Shown here: in pieces, positions 29,049-38,655 of the stretch
Position numbering within the stretch: position 1 is the stretch's first letter
Layout of the letters: each line of letters opens with the position of its first letter
From: Mycobacterium cookii
GTDB taxonomy: Bacteria; Actinomycetota; Actinomycetes; Mycobacteriales; Mycobacteriaceae
Direction: 5' to 3'
DNA length: 64,000 nucleotides
NCBI RefSeq assembly: GCF_010727945.1
Contig: NZ_AP022569.1
Coordinates: forward strand, 1,116,001 to 1,180,000
Made by a program: the position numbers and the translations under genes
Notes under the pieces: generated by a model
What the model was told of the DNA's origin: nothing
Seen by the model: the letters and a program-made list of their open reading frames with translations, nothing else
Database searches by the model: none

Positions 29049-30965
29049 GTGGCCGCTCAACCCGGACTGTCTGACACCGATCTGACCGGGCCGCCACGAG
29101 CGGACCCGGACGCCGAGTCAGAATTGATCCGCTTGCAAAAAGATGTGGAGCAACTGCTGGCGAAACTCGCTGAGGCTGAATCGCTTTGGTCCCCTTGGCT
29201 CGCTGCGGTCGCTCCGGCGAATCGCAGCAGCGCGCTCAACCTGGTGCGTTACTGGGCCATCCGCCAGTGCGACCTGCGTGACTTGCAAGAACGACTGGCA
29301 GGCTTCGGACTGTCGTCGCTGGGCCGGGCCGAGGCGCATGTCGCCGCAGCCCTGCTGCTCGTGCAGGCAGCCATCGGTGCGATGCTCGGCACGCGCTGGC
29401 AGCGCCCGCAATTGACGACCGTGGGCATCGACGAAGGCTGCCGGCTGCTCAGCATGCGCACCCAGGAATTGTTGGGGCCGCCGCCTCCGGGTCGTTCGAC
29501 GAGGATCATGGTCACCCTGCCGAGCGAGGCGGCTACGGACGCCAAGCTGGTTGCCACCCTGGTGCAACGCGGGATGAATGTAGCCCGCATCAACTGCGCT
29601 CACGATGATGCCGCGGCCTGGCGAAACATGGCCCGCAATGTGCGCCAAGCCGCTGCTGCGCACGGCCGAACCTGCCTGATAGCCATGGACTTGGCCGGTC
29701 CGAAGCTGCGCACCGGTCCACTCGAGCCGGGCCCGCGCGTCGTCAAGCTCCGGCCTACCAAAGACCTTTTGGGCCGCGTCTCAGCTCCGGCACACGCCTG
29801 GCTGACGCCGGCGGAAAATCCGGTGCCGCCGCCAGGACGCATGGTGGTGATTCCGGTACCGGAAAATTGGCTGCACCGCCGCAGAGGCGGAGAAGAACTC
29901 CGGTTCCACGACACCCGTGGCTCTGCCCGCCGCCTGATCCTTCTCGACGAGGGGGACGCCGTCTCCGCCGGTGGGTTGTTGGCGGAGGTGCCCAAAGCGG
30001 CTTATGTGGCTACCGGGACGGTGTTTCATGTCGCAGGAGCCGACGATCCTGCCGCGGTCGGCCTGCTTCCCACGGTGCAGCAGAGCTTGCGACTGCACCG
30101 CGGCGATCTGCTCGCGTTAACCAGAGACTGTTCGGCGGCACCGGTAGATAGCGGCAGTCGGAATGGCCACCAGGCTCGGATCGGATGCACGTTGCCAGAA
30201 ATCTTCGACCATGCTCAGGTGGGCGAGATAGTCCTGTTCGACGACGGGCTTATAGGTGGACACATCACCAGGGCCAGTCCCGACGTACTGACCATCCACA
30301 TTGACCACGCAGCCGACAACGGATCTCGGTTGCATGCCGACCGGGGAATCAACGTCCCCGACACCCGCCTTCCGATTCCGGCGCTCACCAAGAAAGACAT
30401 TGCCGACCTACGGGTGGTGGCAGAACTGGCGGACCTAGTTGAGCTTTCGTTCGTACGCGAGCCCTCCGATGTCGAGCAGCTCCTGGAGGAGATGGAACGG
30501 CTCGATGCCTCACACCTCGGCGTCGTGTTGAAAATCGAAACCGGCGAGGGCTTCGAACACCTGCCTCAGCTGCTGCTCACCGTGATGCGGCACCCCCGCG
30601 CAGGGGTCATGATCGCCCGCGGGGATCTCGCCGTGGAGTGCGGCTATGACCGGTTGGCCGAATTGCAGGAAGAGATCCTGTGGCTGTGTGAGTCCGCACA
30701 CCTCCCGACGATTTGGGCGACCCAAGTTCTCGAGCAACTGGCCAAGACCGGCAAACCGTCCCGTGCAGAAATCAGTGACGCCGCGATGAGCGAGCGCGCC
30801 GAGTGCGTCATGCTCAACAAGGGCCCGTTCATCGAAGATGCGGTGATAGCGCTCGACGACATTTTGCGGCGCATGGCGGGACACCTTCACAAACGAAGTG
30901 GTCTGCTGCGCTCGCTGCATTCCTGGCAGCCGAGCGCGAAAGTTAACCGGCCGGCGTGTGACTGA
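29049..30965 (+). CDS. Atypical pyruvate-kinase-like protein with N-terminal extension and no C-domain
   Basis: A 638-residue protein starting at GTG with AGGAG upstream. Residues 1-145 are helical and not part of pyruvate kinase. The barrel begins at 151 (RIMVTLPSEA), with NVARINCAHDD at about 177-187, MDLAGPKLRTG at 213-223, FDDG near 397, LPALTKKD from about 443, KIE at 495-497, ARGDLAVE at 523-530, ATQVLE at 557-562 and SRAEISD at 571-577. So the catalytic Lys and metal-binding residues of the second half are kept. The segment 224-390, in the place of the B domain, is much longer than usual, and the allosteric C-domain is missing. It could be an unregulated pyruvate kinase or a related phosphotransfer enzyme. 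The housekeeping pyk is not in this window. Confidence 0.85.
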   Translation: MAAQPGLSDTDLTGPPRADPDAESELIRLQKDVEQLLAKLAEAESLWSPWLAAVAPANRSSALNLVRYWAIRQCDLRDLQERLAGFGLSSLGRAEAHVAAALLLVQAAIGAMLGTRWQRPQLTTVGIDEGCRLLSMRTQELLGPPPPGRSTRIMVTLPSEAATDAKLVATLVQRGMNVARINCAHDDAAAWRNMARNVRQAAAAHGRTCLIAMDLAGPKLRTGPLEPGPRVVKLRPTKDLLGRVSAPAHAWLTPAENPVPPPGRMVVIPVPENWLHRRRGGEELRFHDTRGSARRLILLDEGDAVSAGGLLAEVPKAAYVATGTVFHVAGADDPAAVGLLPTVQQSLRLHRGDLLALTRDCSAAPVDSGSRNGHQARIGCTLPEIFDHAQVGEIVLFDDGLIGGHITRASPDVLTIHIDHAADNGSRLHADRGINVPDTRLPIPALTKKDIADLRVVAELADLVELSFVREPSDVEQLLEEMERLDASHLGVVLKIETGEGFEHLPQLLLTVMRHPRAGVMIARGDLAVECGYDRLAELQEEILWLCESAHLPTIWATQVLEQLAKTGKPSRAEISDAAMSERAECVMLNKGPFIEDAVIALDDILRRMAGHLHKRSGLLRSLHSWQPSAKVNRPACD

Positions 30966-30968
30966 CCG

Positions 30969-31634
30969 CTAGACGAGCGTGGCGCCCGGCGCCCGGATCA
31001 CCAGCGGTACCGCGGGGAAATATGCCGCCAGCTCGGGTCGCGACTTGGCCAGCGCGGCAGTGCCGTAGCCGCGATGCCGGTAGTCGGGGTGGATCCAGAT
31101 CCGAACGTGCACCTCGTGGCCGTCGAGCTCACCGAACACCATCCCGACCTTCTCGTCACCGTCGACCGCGACGAACCAGGCGGCTTCTTCGGCGTCGAAT
31201 CGTTCCTGCGCCGAACGGATTTCGTCCTCGAGGTCGGCGGCGGGAGCACCCGATCCGTCGCCCTTGGCGCCGATGTCCTCGGTGCGCGCGGCGAAGATGT
31301 CGTGGTCGGACTTGCCAGAGAACGCGCGCAGGGCCATCGAGTCGCCCGAGCTGGCCGGCCGGTCCTTGAACGTGAAACTCAAGATGTTGTTCAGGTCCTC
31401 GAGCTCGGCGGCGATGATCTTGCGCGAGTCCTTGGTCAGCTGGTCGAACGACATGCCGATCACCGCTTCGGCGCCAAGCCGCGAGGTGCCGAGCAGCTCG
31501 ACGATGCCGTCGACCGCCGACGGCCGGTCGTCGGCTTCCACGATCAGGTCTAGCACTTCGTGTCGTCGTTCCAGCGCATTCATGAAGGCGTTGGTGATTT
31601 CTCGGCGGGCGGCGGCGCGGTCGTGATCGGTCAT
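30969..31634 (-). CDS. GNAT acetyltransferase with gyrase-A-like N-terminal helical region
   Basis: A 221-residue protein. The C-terminal part is a GNAT domain: strand VGMVFGELDG, then HPDYRHRGYGTAAL, the acetyl-CoA loop (R/Q-x-x-G-x-G/A type). The N-terminal 90 residues (ALERRHEVLDLIVEADD, ELLGTSRLGAEAVIGM, LTKDSRKIIAAELEDL) resemble the dimerising helical part of DNA gyrase A and topoisomerase IV A rather than any acetyltransferase. The stop is 3 nt from that of the pyruvate-kinase-like gene. The acetylated substrate is unknown; a link to gyrase is only suggested by the likeness. Confidence 0.8.
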   Translation of the reverse strand: MTDHDRAAARREITNAFMNALERRHEVLDLIVEADDRPSAVDGIVELLGTSRLGAEAVIGMSFDQLTKDSRKIIAAELEDLNNILSFTFKDRPASSGDSMALRAFSGKSDHDIFAARTEDIGAKGDGSGAPAADLEDEIRSAQERFDAEEAAWFVAVDGDEKVGMVFGELDGHEVHVRIWIHPDYRHRGYGTAALAKSRPELAAYFPAVPLVIRAPGATLV

Positions 31635-31650
31635 CGCCTGAGCTTAATAC

Positions 31651-32775
31651 TTAAACCGCGACCACGATCAGTTCGTGCGGCCCGTTGTTGACCGGCTGGG
31701 CGCCGTCGTCGGACACCACGACGATGTCCTCGATGCGGGCCCCCCACTGCCCGGGGAAGTAAATCCCGGGCTCGACTGAGAACGCCATGCCCGCCAGCAG
31801 CGGCAGGTCGTTGCCGGCCACGATGTAGGGCTCTTCGTGCACCGACAATCCGATGCCGTGGCCGGTGCGGTGCACGAAATATTCGGCAAGCCCTGCGTCG
31901 GCCAGCACCTCGCGGGCCGCAGCGTCGACCTGTTCGGCGGTGACACCGGGACGCACCGCTTCGACCGCAGCGCGTTGCGCCCGCTGCAGTACCGAATACT
32001 GTTGCGCCACTTCGGGACTCGGATCGCCGATGCTGTACGTGCGCGTCGAGTCGGAGTTGTAGCCGGGCGCGTAGGCTCCGCCGATGTCGACGACGACGAT
32101 GTCGCCGATCTGGATTTCGCGATCGGAGAACTCGTGATGCGGGTCCGCGCCGTGCGGCCCGGAGCCGACGATGACGAACGCCACCTCCGAATGCCCTTCG
32201 GCGACAATGGCTTCGGCGATGTCGGCGGCAACATCGGCCTCGGTCCGACCGGGCACCAGAAACTCCGGCACCCGCGCGTGCACCCGGTCGATGGCCGCGC
32301 CTGCCTTGCGCAGCACGTCGACTTCGGCGGCGTCCTTGACCATCCGCAGTTCGCGCAGCACGTCGGTGGCCAGCACCGGCACCACGCCGAGCACGTCGGC
32401 CAACGGCAGCAGATGCAGTGCCGGCATCGAATCGGTGACCGCGGTCGCCGCCGGAGCGCCACCCATCGCCGCCGCGACCAGCTGGTAGGGGTTATCGCCG
32501 TCGACCCAATCCCGCACCGCCAGGCCAAGATCGGTGACCGCGGACTGTCGCAGCGCCGCCAACTCAAGCCGCGGTACCACCACAGTCGGCTCGCCGGAAA
32601 CCGGCAGCACCAGAGCCGTCAGCCGCTCGAAGGTCTGGGCCCGTGAGCCGAGCAGATAGCGCAGGTCGTACCCGGGCGTGATGACCAGACCGGCCAGGCC
32701 CGCCTGCGCGGTGGCCGACCGCGCCGCCGCTATCCGACGGCCGTACACCCCGGCATCGAAGCGCTGAGAAGACAT
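31651..32775 (-). CDS. pepE: Xaa-Pro aminopeptidase-type dipeptidase PepE
   Basis: 374 residues from the ATG at 32775 ([11 protein letters not shown]). A longer frame continues upstream to 33486 but would cover the divergent exonuclease gene, so it is rejected. The N-terminal creatinase-like domain is followed by the pita-bread metallopeptidase domain with metal ligands in [29 protein letters not shown] and RIEDIVVV. It cleaves X-Pro peptides with two divalent metal ions. It is the likely counterpart of Rv2089c. Only 21 bp separate its start from the divergent gene, so leaders must be very short. Confidence 0.93.
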   Translation of the reverse strand: MSSQRFDAGVYGRRIAAARSATAQAGLAGLVITPGYDLRYLLGSRAQTFERLTALVLPVSGEPTVVVPRLELAALRQSAVTDLGLAVRDWVDGDNPYQLVAAAMGGAPAATAVTDSMPALHLLPLADVLGVVPVLATDVLRELRMVKDAAEVDVLRKAGAAIDRVHARVPEFLVPGRTEADVAADIAEAIVAEGHSEVAFVIVGSGPHGADPHHEFSDREIQIGDIVVVDIGGAYAPGYNSDSTRTYSIGDPSPEVAQQYSVLQRAQRAAVEAVRPGVTAEQVDAAAREVLADAGLAEYFVHRTGHGIGLSVHEEPYIVAGNDLPLLAGMAFSVEPGIYFPGQWGARIEDIVVVSDDGAQPVNNGPHELIVVAV

Positions 32776-32796
32776 GGCTTTCAGGCTACTGGCAGG

Positions 32797-33756
32797 ATGG
32801 CGGGCATGCCCGCGCCGCTGCTGCTGCTCGACGGCGCCAGCATGTGGTTTCGCTCCTATTTCGGCGTCCCGTCGTCGATCACCGCACCCGACGGCCGTCC
32901 GGTCAACGCGGTCCGCGGCTTCCTGGACTCGGTGGCCACGCTGATCACCAAACACCGGCCCGGCCGGTTGGTGGTCTGCCTGGATCTGGATTGGCGGCCG
33001 AAGTTCCGGGTCGAGGCCATCCCGTCGTACAAGGCGCATCGGGTCGAGGAGGAAAACCCGGCCGGGCAGGCCGACGTCGAGGAAGTACCCGATGATCTGT
33101 CGCCGCAGGTCGAGATGATCGCGGAGATCCTCGACGCATTCGGCTTCTGCAGCGGCGGTGCCGAGGGATTCGAAGCCGACGACGTGATCGGCACGCTGGC
33201 CGATCAGGAACGCCGCGACCCGGTGATCGTCGTCAGCGGCGACCGCGACCTGCTGCAGGTCGTCCGGGACGACCCGGTTCCGGTGCGGGTGCTCTACCTC
33301 GGCCGCGGCCTGAGCAACGCCACGTTGCTGGGTCCGGTCGAGGTCTCCGACAAGTACGGCGTGCCCGCCCACCGGGCCGGCGCCGGCTACGCCGAGTTGG
33401 CGTTGCTGCGCGGCGATCCTTCCGACGGGCTGCCCGGGGTGCCCGGTATCGGGGAGAAGACCGCCGCGACGCTGCTGGCCCAGCACGGCTCGCTGGCCGC
33501 GATCCTGGACGCCGTCGACGACCCCAAATCGTCTCTGGCGAAAGGGGTTCGGGCCAAGCTGCGCGGGGCCGCCGACTACATCGAGGCGGCAGGCCCGGTG
33601 GTCCGGGTCGCCACCGATGCGCCCGTCACGTTCTCGACCGACACCGACGCGTTGCCGTTGGTGGCGGCCGACCCGCGGCGCACCGCAGAACTCGCCGCCG
33701 AACTGGGTGTCGGGTCACCGATCGCACGGCTGCAGAAAGCGCTGGACGCGCTCTGA
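32797..33756 (+). CDS. 5'-3' exonuclease (Pol I N-terminal-like)
   Basis: A 319-residue flap-endonuclease-type protein equal to the free-standing 5'-3' exonuclease domain. The N-terminal part has [15 protein letters not shown], then [10 protein letters not shown] and [11 protein letters not shown], which supply the acidic metal ligands; the helix-hairpin-helix region is in [14 protein letters not shown]. It would remove RNA primers or flaps. Position and length fit Rv2090. The start could also be the ATG at 32806 (MPAPLLLL). It ends 1 nt before the convergent membrane-protein stop. Confidence 0.93.
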   Translation: MAGMPAPLLLLDGASMWFRSYFGVPSSITAPDGRPVNAVRGFLDSVATLITKHRPGRLVVCLDLDWRPKFRVEAIPSYKAHRVEEENPAGQADVEEVPDDLSPQVEMIAEILDAFGFCSGGAEGFEADDVIGTLADQERRDPVIVVSGDRDLLQVVRDDPVPVRVLYLGRGLSNATLLGPVEVSDKYGVPAHRAGAGYAELALLRGDPSDGLPGVPGIGEKTAATLLAQHGSLAAILDAVDDPKSSLAKGVRAKLRGAADYIEAAGPVVRVATDAPVTFSTDTDALPLVAADPRRTAELAAELGVGSPIARLQKALDAL

Positions 33757-33757
33757 C

Positions 33758-34546
33758 CTACTTGGGTCGGCCGACCTCGTAGGTGCCTTTGTTGTCCTGG
33801 AACGTCACGGTCACCGAACGCTTGGTGCCGTCGACGCTGACGTCGCAGTCGAAGCTCTGGCCTTTCTTGACGGTCGGGTTCTGACCGTTGTTGCACTTGA
33901 CGTCTTTGACGTTCTTGGCCCCGTAGCCGTTGGTGTTGTCGCTCAGGATCTGTTGGACACCGGCCTCGGCTTTGCCCACGTCCAGCTTCGTGGTCACGAA
34001 GAATCCGGGTGCCCAGAAGCCCAGCACCAGCACGACGGCGACGACGATGGCGGCGAAGATTCCGGCGATGGTGCCGACCACCGTCCGTGACTTGTTCGGG
34101 CCGGCCGGCGGCTGGCCGTACGGGCCGGGGTACTGGCCGTACTGGCCGGGTTGACCGTATTGACCCGGCTGGCCGTACTGGCCAGGTTGGCCGTACTGAC
34201 CGGGTTGGCCGTACTGACCGGGTTGCGCGTATTGGCCCGGCTGGCCGTACTGGCCGTACTGCGGGGTTTGACCGCCGTACTGCTCCGGCTGCGGGTAGCC
34301 CGGCGGGAACGGCTGGGACGGCGGGTAGTACTGCGCGGGCGGCTGCTGGTACTGCCCGTATTCGGTGGGCGTGTACGCGGGCGCCTGCCACGTCTGCTGT
34401 TCGGCTGAGGGCTGCCAGCCCTGCTCGCCGGACGGTTGCTGCTGCCAGGGTGAGACGTGCTGGGCCTGCTCCTCGCCGGATTGCTGACTTTCACCCTGGG
34501 GCGGCTGCCACGGCTGCGTGGGGTCGGTTCCCTGCGGTCCGCTCAT
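33758..34546 (-). CDS. Gln/Pro/Gly-rich membrane protein with DUF4333 domain (Rv2091c-like)
   Basis: A 262-residue protein. Residues 1-155 are a low-complexity cytoplasmic part rich in Gln, Pro, Gly and Tyr, with seven YGQPGQ-like units in a row. One membrane helix follows (about 159-182, [18 protein letters not shown]). The external C-terminus carries two Cys (VKCNNGQ and DCDV-like) and ends [11 protein letters not shown], as in DUF4333 proteins. It is the probable counterpart of Rv2091c. A role at the cell envelope is inferred from topology only. Confidence 0.88.
   Translation of the reverse strand: MSGPQGTDPTQPWQPPQGESQQSGEEQAQHVSPWQQQPSGEQGWQPSAEQQTWQAPAYTPTEYGQYQQPPAQYYPPSQPFPPGYPQPEQYGGQTPQYGQYGQPGQYAQPGQYGQPGQYGQPGQYGQPGQYGQPGQYGQYPGPYGQPPAGPNKSRTVVGTIAGIFAAIVVAVVLVLGFWAPGFFVTTKLDVGKAEAGVQQILSDNTNGYGAKNVKDVKCNNGQNPTVKKGQSFDCDVSVDGTKRSVTVTFQDNKGTYEVGRPK
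34135..34260. repeat. 18-bp tandem repeat, about seven copies
   Basis: The repeat units encode YGQPGQ in the membrane protein on the minus strand. They differ by third-position changes (for example ccgggt/cccggc), so the array is old enough to have drifted, but copy number could still vary between strains. Confidence 0.8.
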
Positions 34547-34608
34547 CGTGTGTCAGTCCTCTCAGTCCTGCTCGCAGTGCTCGCTTGCCACCGTAGCTTC
34601 GGCTCAGC

Positions 34609-37410
34609 CTACCCGGCGTCAACTGCGACGACGCCGCGCCGAATTGCGTCGATCGCGCGCTTGGCGGTGGCCCGTAATTCCGGCTGCGGGGCAGCATTGC
34701 GGACCTGGTCAAGCAGGTCAAGCACCTGTCGGCACCAGCGCACGAAATCTCCCGGCGACAGCGGCGAACCGGAGCCCTCGGCGTCTGCGGCGGCTAACGC
34801 GGTGACCAGGTCGCCGCTGCTGGCCCAGCGGTAGATGGCCGCGACGAATCCGTCGTCGGGCTCGCGGCTCAGCGTGATGCGATGCCGGTGCTCGTCGGCG
34901 CGCAAGGCCGCCGACAGCCGTCGCGTCGTGTGCAGCGCCTGACGCAGTTTGGGGGTGGGTATCTGCTCGTTGCGTGGCGCCCCGGGACCGTCTCCGCCGC
35001 GCGTCTCGTAGAGCACCGCGGACAGCACCGCGGCCAGTTCGGCTTCCCGCAGACCCGTCCAGGCGTCGGTGCGCAGACATTCGGCAACCAGAAGGTCGCT
35101 CTCGCTGTAGATCCGGGCCAGCAACCGGCCGTCGTCGGTCACCGTGGGATCGCCGTCGGTCTGCTCGATGAAGCCGCGTTCAGTGAGCAGCCCCACGATG
35201 CGGTCGAAGGTGCGGGCCAGTGAGTTGGTGGCGGCGGCGACCTTTTTCTGCAGAGCGGCGTTGTCGCGTTCGATGCGTAGATAGCGTTCGGCGGTCCGCA
35301 CCCGGGCTTCGCGATCGGATTCGCGGTGCACCGGATGACGGCGCATCTTCTCCCGCAGCGCCACCAGTTCGGGGTCGACGTCGGGGCCCTCGCCGCGCTT
35401 GCCCCGGCGGTCGCCCGGGACCGACAATCCCGCGGCCGCCGATCGCAGCGCCGACGCCAGATCGCGGCGCACCCGGGGCTGGCGGTGCTCGATCCGCTTG
35501 GGCAACGTCATCGACCCCACCGGCGGCGTCGCGCCGGAGTAATCCGCCGATGAAATCCTTCCGGCCCAACGGTTTTCGGTCAGGACCAGTGGTCGTGGGT
35601 CGGCGCTGTCGCGGGCGGCTTCCAGCACGACGGCCAGGCCGCCCCGTCGGCCGTGGGTGATCGTGATGATGTCGCCGCGGCGCAGCGCGGTCAGCGCGTC
35701 GTTGACCGCCTCGCGGCGCTGCAGGCGCGATGCCCGCGCCTGGGCCCGCTCCCGCTGGCTGATCTGCTCGCGCAGCCGGGCGTACTCGAGAACGGGCGCG
35801 TCGTGCCCGCCGAGTTCGGCCGCGACCTCGTCGAGCATCTGCTGTCCGCGCTCCACGCCGCGGACCAGGCTCACGACCGACCGGTCGGCCTGATACTGCG
35901 CGAAGGACTGTTCCAGCAGCCGGTGCGCCTGCTCCGGACCGACGCGATTCACCAGGTTGATCGTCATGTTGTACGACGGGGCGAACGAGCTGCGCAGCGG
36001 GAAGGTGCGGGTGGAGGCCAGCCCGGCGACTTCGGCCGGCTCGCTGATCTCCTCGCCGGGATTCCACAGCACCACCGCGTGACCCTCGATGTCGATGCCG
36101 CGCCGGCCGGCCCGCCCGGTGAGCTGGGTGTACTCCCCCGGTGTCAGCGGCAGATGCTGCTCGCCATTGAACTTCACCAGCCGTTCCAGCACCACCGTGC
36201 GTGCCGGCATGTTGATACCCAGCGCCAGCGTCTCGGTGGCGAACACCGCCCTGATCAGCCCGCCGGTGAACAACTCCTCGACGGTGTGCCGGAACACCGG
36301 CAACATGCCCGCGTGGTGGGCGGCGATACCGCGCAGCAGCGCTTCGCGCCATTCGTAGTAGCCGAGCACGGCCAGATCGGAATCCTCGAGATCGCCGCAG
36401 CGGTGATCGATCACCTCGGCGATCTTGGCCCGGTCTTCGTCGGTGGTCAGCCGCAGCGGCGAGCGCAGACACTGGGCGACCGCGGCCTCACAGCCCACCC
36501 GGGAGAACACGAAAGTGATCGCCGGCAGCAGGCCGTCGGCGTCGAGCATCCGGACCACGTCAGGCCGCGACGGTGGTCGGTAGAACCCCGTCCGGCCGGG
36601 GCGGCCCGGGCCTTTACGGCGCGGCTGCCAGTCGCTGAGCCGGTCGGCCTCGCGGCGATTGGCGATGTGGCGCAACAGATTAGGGTCGACGACGGCGTGT
36701 TTGCGTTCACCGGGTCCGTGCGCGGCATAGTCGAACAGGTCGAAAATACGTTTGCCGACCAGCATGTGCTGCCACAGCGGGACGGGTCGGTGCTCGTCGA
36801 CGACCACCGTCGTGTCGCCGCGTACGGTCTGGATCCAGCCGCCGAACTCCTCGGCGTTGCTCACCGTCGCCGACAGGCTGACCAACCGCACGTCGTCGGG
36901 CAGATGGAGGATGACCTCTTCCCACACCGCGCCGCGCATCCGGTCGGCGAGGAAGTGCACCTCATCCATCACGACATACGAAAGACCTTGCAGCGTAGGC
37001 GAATCCGCGTAGAGCATGTTGCGCAGCACTTCGGTGGTCATCACCACGACGGGGGCGTGGCCATTGACCGACTGATCGCCGGTGAGCAGCCCGATCTGCT
37101 CTTTGCCATAGCGCGCGACGAAATCGTTGTGCTTCTGGTTGCTCAGCGCCTTCAGCGGTGTGGTGTAGAAGCATTTGCCGCCGGACGCCAGCGCCAGGTG
37201 CACGGCGAATTCGCCGACGACGGTCTTGCCCGCCCCGGTCGGCGCGCACACCAGGACGCCGTGCCCGCTTTCGAGTGCCGCGCAGGCGCGCCGCTGAAAG
37301 CCGTCGAGCTCGAAGGCCAGTTCCGCGGCGAACCGGTCCAACTGATCACCAGCGCCGCTGCTCGCCATCCCGTCGCTCTGCATCGTCGCGGCTTTAGGTG
37401 ATGTCGTCAT
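34609..37410 (-). CDS. helY: DEAD/DEAH RNA helicase HelY (Ski2/Mtr4 type)
   Basis: 933 residues. Helicase motif I APTGAGKT is at 56-63 and motif II DEVH at 149-152; later motifs include [13 protein letters not shown] and [10 protein letters not shown]. The C-terminal half is the long Ski2-like extension with the ratchet and DSHCT-type domains. It is expected to unwind RNA using ATP. The ATG at 37410 overlaps the tatC stop by 17 nt; an in-frame ATG at 37383 gives a slightly shorter form. It closes the pafB-pafC-tatA-tatC-helY run and corresponds to Rv2092c. Confidence 0.95.
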   Translation of the reverse strand: MTTSPKAATMQSDGMASSGAGDQLDRFAAELAFELDGFQRRACAALESGHGVLVCAPTGAGKTVVGEFAVHLALASGGKCFYTTPLKALSNQKHNDFVARYGKEQIGLLTGDQSVNGHAPVVVMTTEVLRNMLYADSPTLQGLSYVVMDEVHFLADRMRGAVWEEVILHLPDDVRLVSLSATVSNAEEFGGWIQTVRGDTTVVVDEHRPVPLWQHMLVGKRIFDLFDYAAHGPGERKHAVVDPNLLRHIANRREADRLSDWQPRRKGPGRPGRTGFYRPPSRPDVVRMLDADGLLPAITFVFSRVGCEAAVAQCLRSPLRLTTDEDRAKIAEVIDHRCGDLEDSDLAVLGYYEWREALLRGIAAHHAGMLPVFRHTVEELFTGGLIRAVFATETLALGINMPARTVVLERLVKFNGEQHLPLTPGEYTQLTGRAGRRGIDIEGHAVVLWNPGEEISEPAEVAGLASTRTFPLRSSFAPSYNMTINLVNRVGPEQAHRLLEQSFAQYQADRSVVSLVRGVERGQQMLDEVAAELGGHDAPVLEYARLREQISQRERAQARASRLQRREAVNDALTALRRGDIITITHGRRGGLAVVLEAARDSADPRPLVLTENRWAGRISSADYSGATPPVGSMTLPKRIEHRQPRVRRDLASALRSAAAGLSVPGDRRGKRGEGPDVDPELVALREKMRRHPVHRESDREARVRTAERYLRIERDNAALQKKVAAATNSLARTFDRIVGLLTERGFIEQTDGDPTVTDDGRLLARIYSESDLLVAECLRTDAWTGLREAELAAVLSAVLYETRGGDGPGAPRNEQIPTPKLRQALHTTRRLSAALRADEHRHRITLSREPDDGFVAAIYRWASSGDLVTALAAADAEGSGSPLSPGDFVRWCRQVLDLLDQVRNAAPQPELRATAKRAIDAIRRGVVAVDAG

Positions 37411-38326
37411 GGGGTCCGGCGATGCTCGACGGCACGCCGACAGCCGACGGCGGGTCGATGACCGAGGCTTCGTCGTCGGCGATGGCGGTCAGCGCCTCGC
37501 GCTTGGCTTTGCGTCTGTCGTGTAGGCGGGCGATCTGGATGGCCAGTTCGAGCAGCAACGTCAGCGCCAACCCCAGCGCCGTCATCGAGAACGGGTCGGA
37601 TCCGGGCGTGAAAATAGCTGCGAAGACGAACATTCCGAAGATCAGGCCGCGCCGCCAGGACCGCAGCCGTTGGTAGCTCAGCACGCCGACGAAGTTGAGC
37701 ATCACGATCAGCAACGGGAATTCGAAGCTGGCGCCAAACACCAGCAGCAGGTTGATCAGGAACCCGAAATAGCGGTCGCCGGACAGCGCGGTCACCTGCA
37801 CATCGCTGCCGACGGTCAGCAGGAACTGCAGCGCCTTGGCCAGCACCAGGTAGGCCAGTACTGCCCCGGTGACGAACAGCAGCGCCGCCGGGATCACGAA
37901 CGCGACGGCGAACCGTCGCTCCTTCTTGTAGAGCCCGGGGGTGATGAACGCCCAGAGTTGGTAGAACCACAACGGGCATGCCAGCACCGCCCCGGCCGTG
38001 AGAGCAACTTTCAGCCGCAGCATGAACTGGTCGAACGGCGCGGTGGCCAGCAACCGGCACTGCCCGTTGGCGATATCCGCTCGCGCCGACGGCGGCAGCG
38101 CGCAGTAGGGGTGTCGGAGCCACTCGCCGAGGCTTTCCATCCCGAATAGCGGATGCGAGTACCAGACGAATCCCAACACCGTGGTCAGCGCGATGCCCGC
38201 CAGCGAGATCAGCAGACGGGAACGCAACTCGGTGAGATGGTCGACCAGCGACATGGTCGCATCGGGGTTGACGCGGCTGCGACGCTGACGCGGATCCAGC
38301 CGCCTGAAGAAACCGTTGGTGCGCAC
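37394..38326 (-). CDS. tatC: Twin-arginine translocase subunit TatC
   Basis: A 310-residue membrane protein with six predicted membrane helices. The first cytoplasmic segment holds the typical [14 protein letters not shown], and the first loop has the conserved Phe-rich pattern before [25 protein letters not shown] marks the cytoplasmic loop. The C-terminal 60 residues are polar and extend past the core. TatC recognises twin-arginine signal peptides and with TatA exports folded proteins. Start GTG at 38326; tatA lies 39 bp upstream. Confidence 0.95.
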   Translation of the reverse strand: MRTNGFFRRLDPRQRRSRVNPDATMSLVDHLTELRSRLLISLAGIALTTVLGFVWYSHPLFGMESLGEWLRHPYCALPPSARADIANGQCRLLATAPFDQFMLRLKVALTAGAVLACPLWFYQLWAFITPGLYKKERRFAVAFVIPAALLFVTGAVLAYLVLAKALQFLLTVGSDVQVTALSGDRYFGFLINLLLVFGASFEFPLLIVMLNFVGVLSYQRLRSWRRGLIFGMFVFAAIFTPGSDPFSMTALGLALTLLLELAIQIARLHDRRKAKREALTAIADDEASVIDPPSAVGVPSSIAGPHDDIT

Positions 38327-38365
38327 AGTGAATAGGCGCTCGTGCGCCGCGACGGCGGCGGGGAG

Positions 38366-38608
38366 CTAAGCCGACCGTCCGTCAGCCGCCGGCGGCTCGA
38401 CCCGCTCGGAATGCACCGGCTGGGCGGGCGCGGTCTGGGGTGCTGACGATTCCGGCTTGCCGTCGCTTTGCAGTTCACGGACCTCGGACTTGAAGATCCG
38501 CAGCGACTTGCCCAGGGAACGAGCCGCGTCGGGCAGCCGCTTGGCGCCGAACAGGACGATCACCAGGACCGCGATGATCGCCAGGTGACCCGGAGTAAGA
38601 GCGTTCAC
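38366..38608 (-). CDS. tatA: Twin-arginine translocase pore subunit TatA
   Basis: 80 residues: one N-terminal membrane helix ([18 protein letters not shown]) with the conserved FG-x-K-x-LPD hinge, then an amphipathic helix ([17 protein letters not shown]) and a disordered, Pro/Ser-rich tail. Length and order match TatA/E. The start is GTG at 38608. It lies between pafC and tatC on the same strand as in M. tuberculosis. Confidence 0.95.
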   Translation of the reverse strand: MNALTPGHLAIIAVLVIVLFGAKRLPDAARSLGKSLRIFKSEVRELQSDGKPESSAPQTAPAQPVHSERVEPPAADGRSA

Positions 38609-38655
38609 GAGTATGTACCTCCAGATGTCTCCACGATGCTACCGCAGCCGACGTC

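Noticed and set aside
32776-33486. N-terminal extension of pepE to about 611 residues
   Set aside because: It would cover most of the divergent exonuclease gene and is unlike the family; the ATG at 32775 gives the expected length.
35653-37401. Plus-strand open frame of 582 codons opposite helY, and another of 661 codons opposite metH (59992-61977)
   Set aside because: Shadow frames of clear minus-strand genes.
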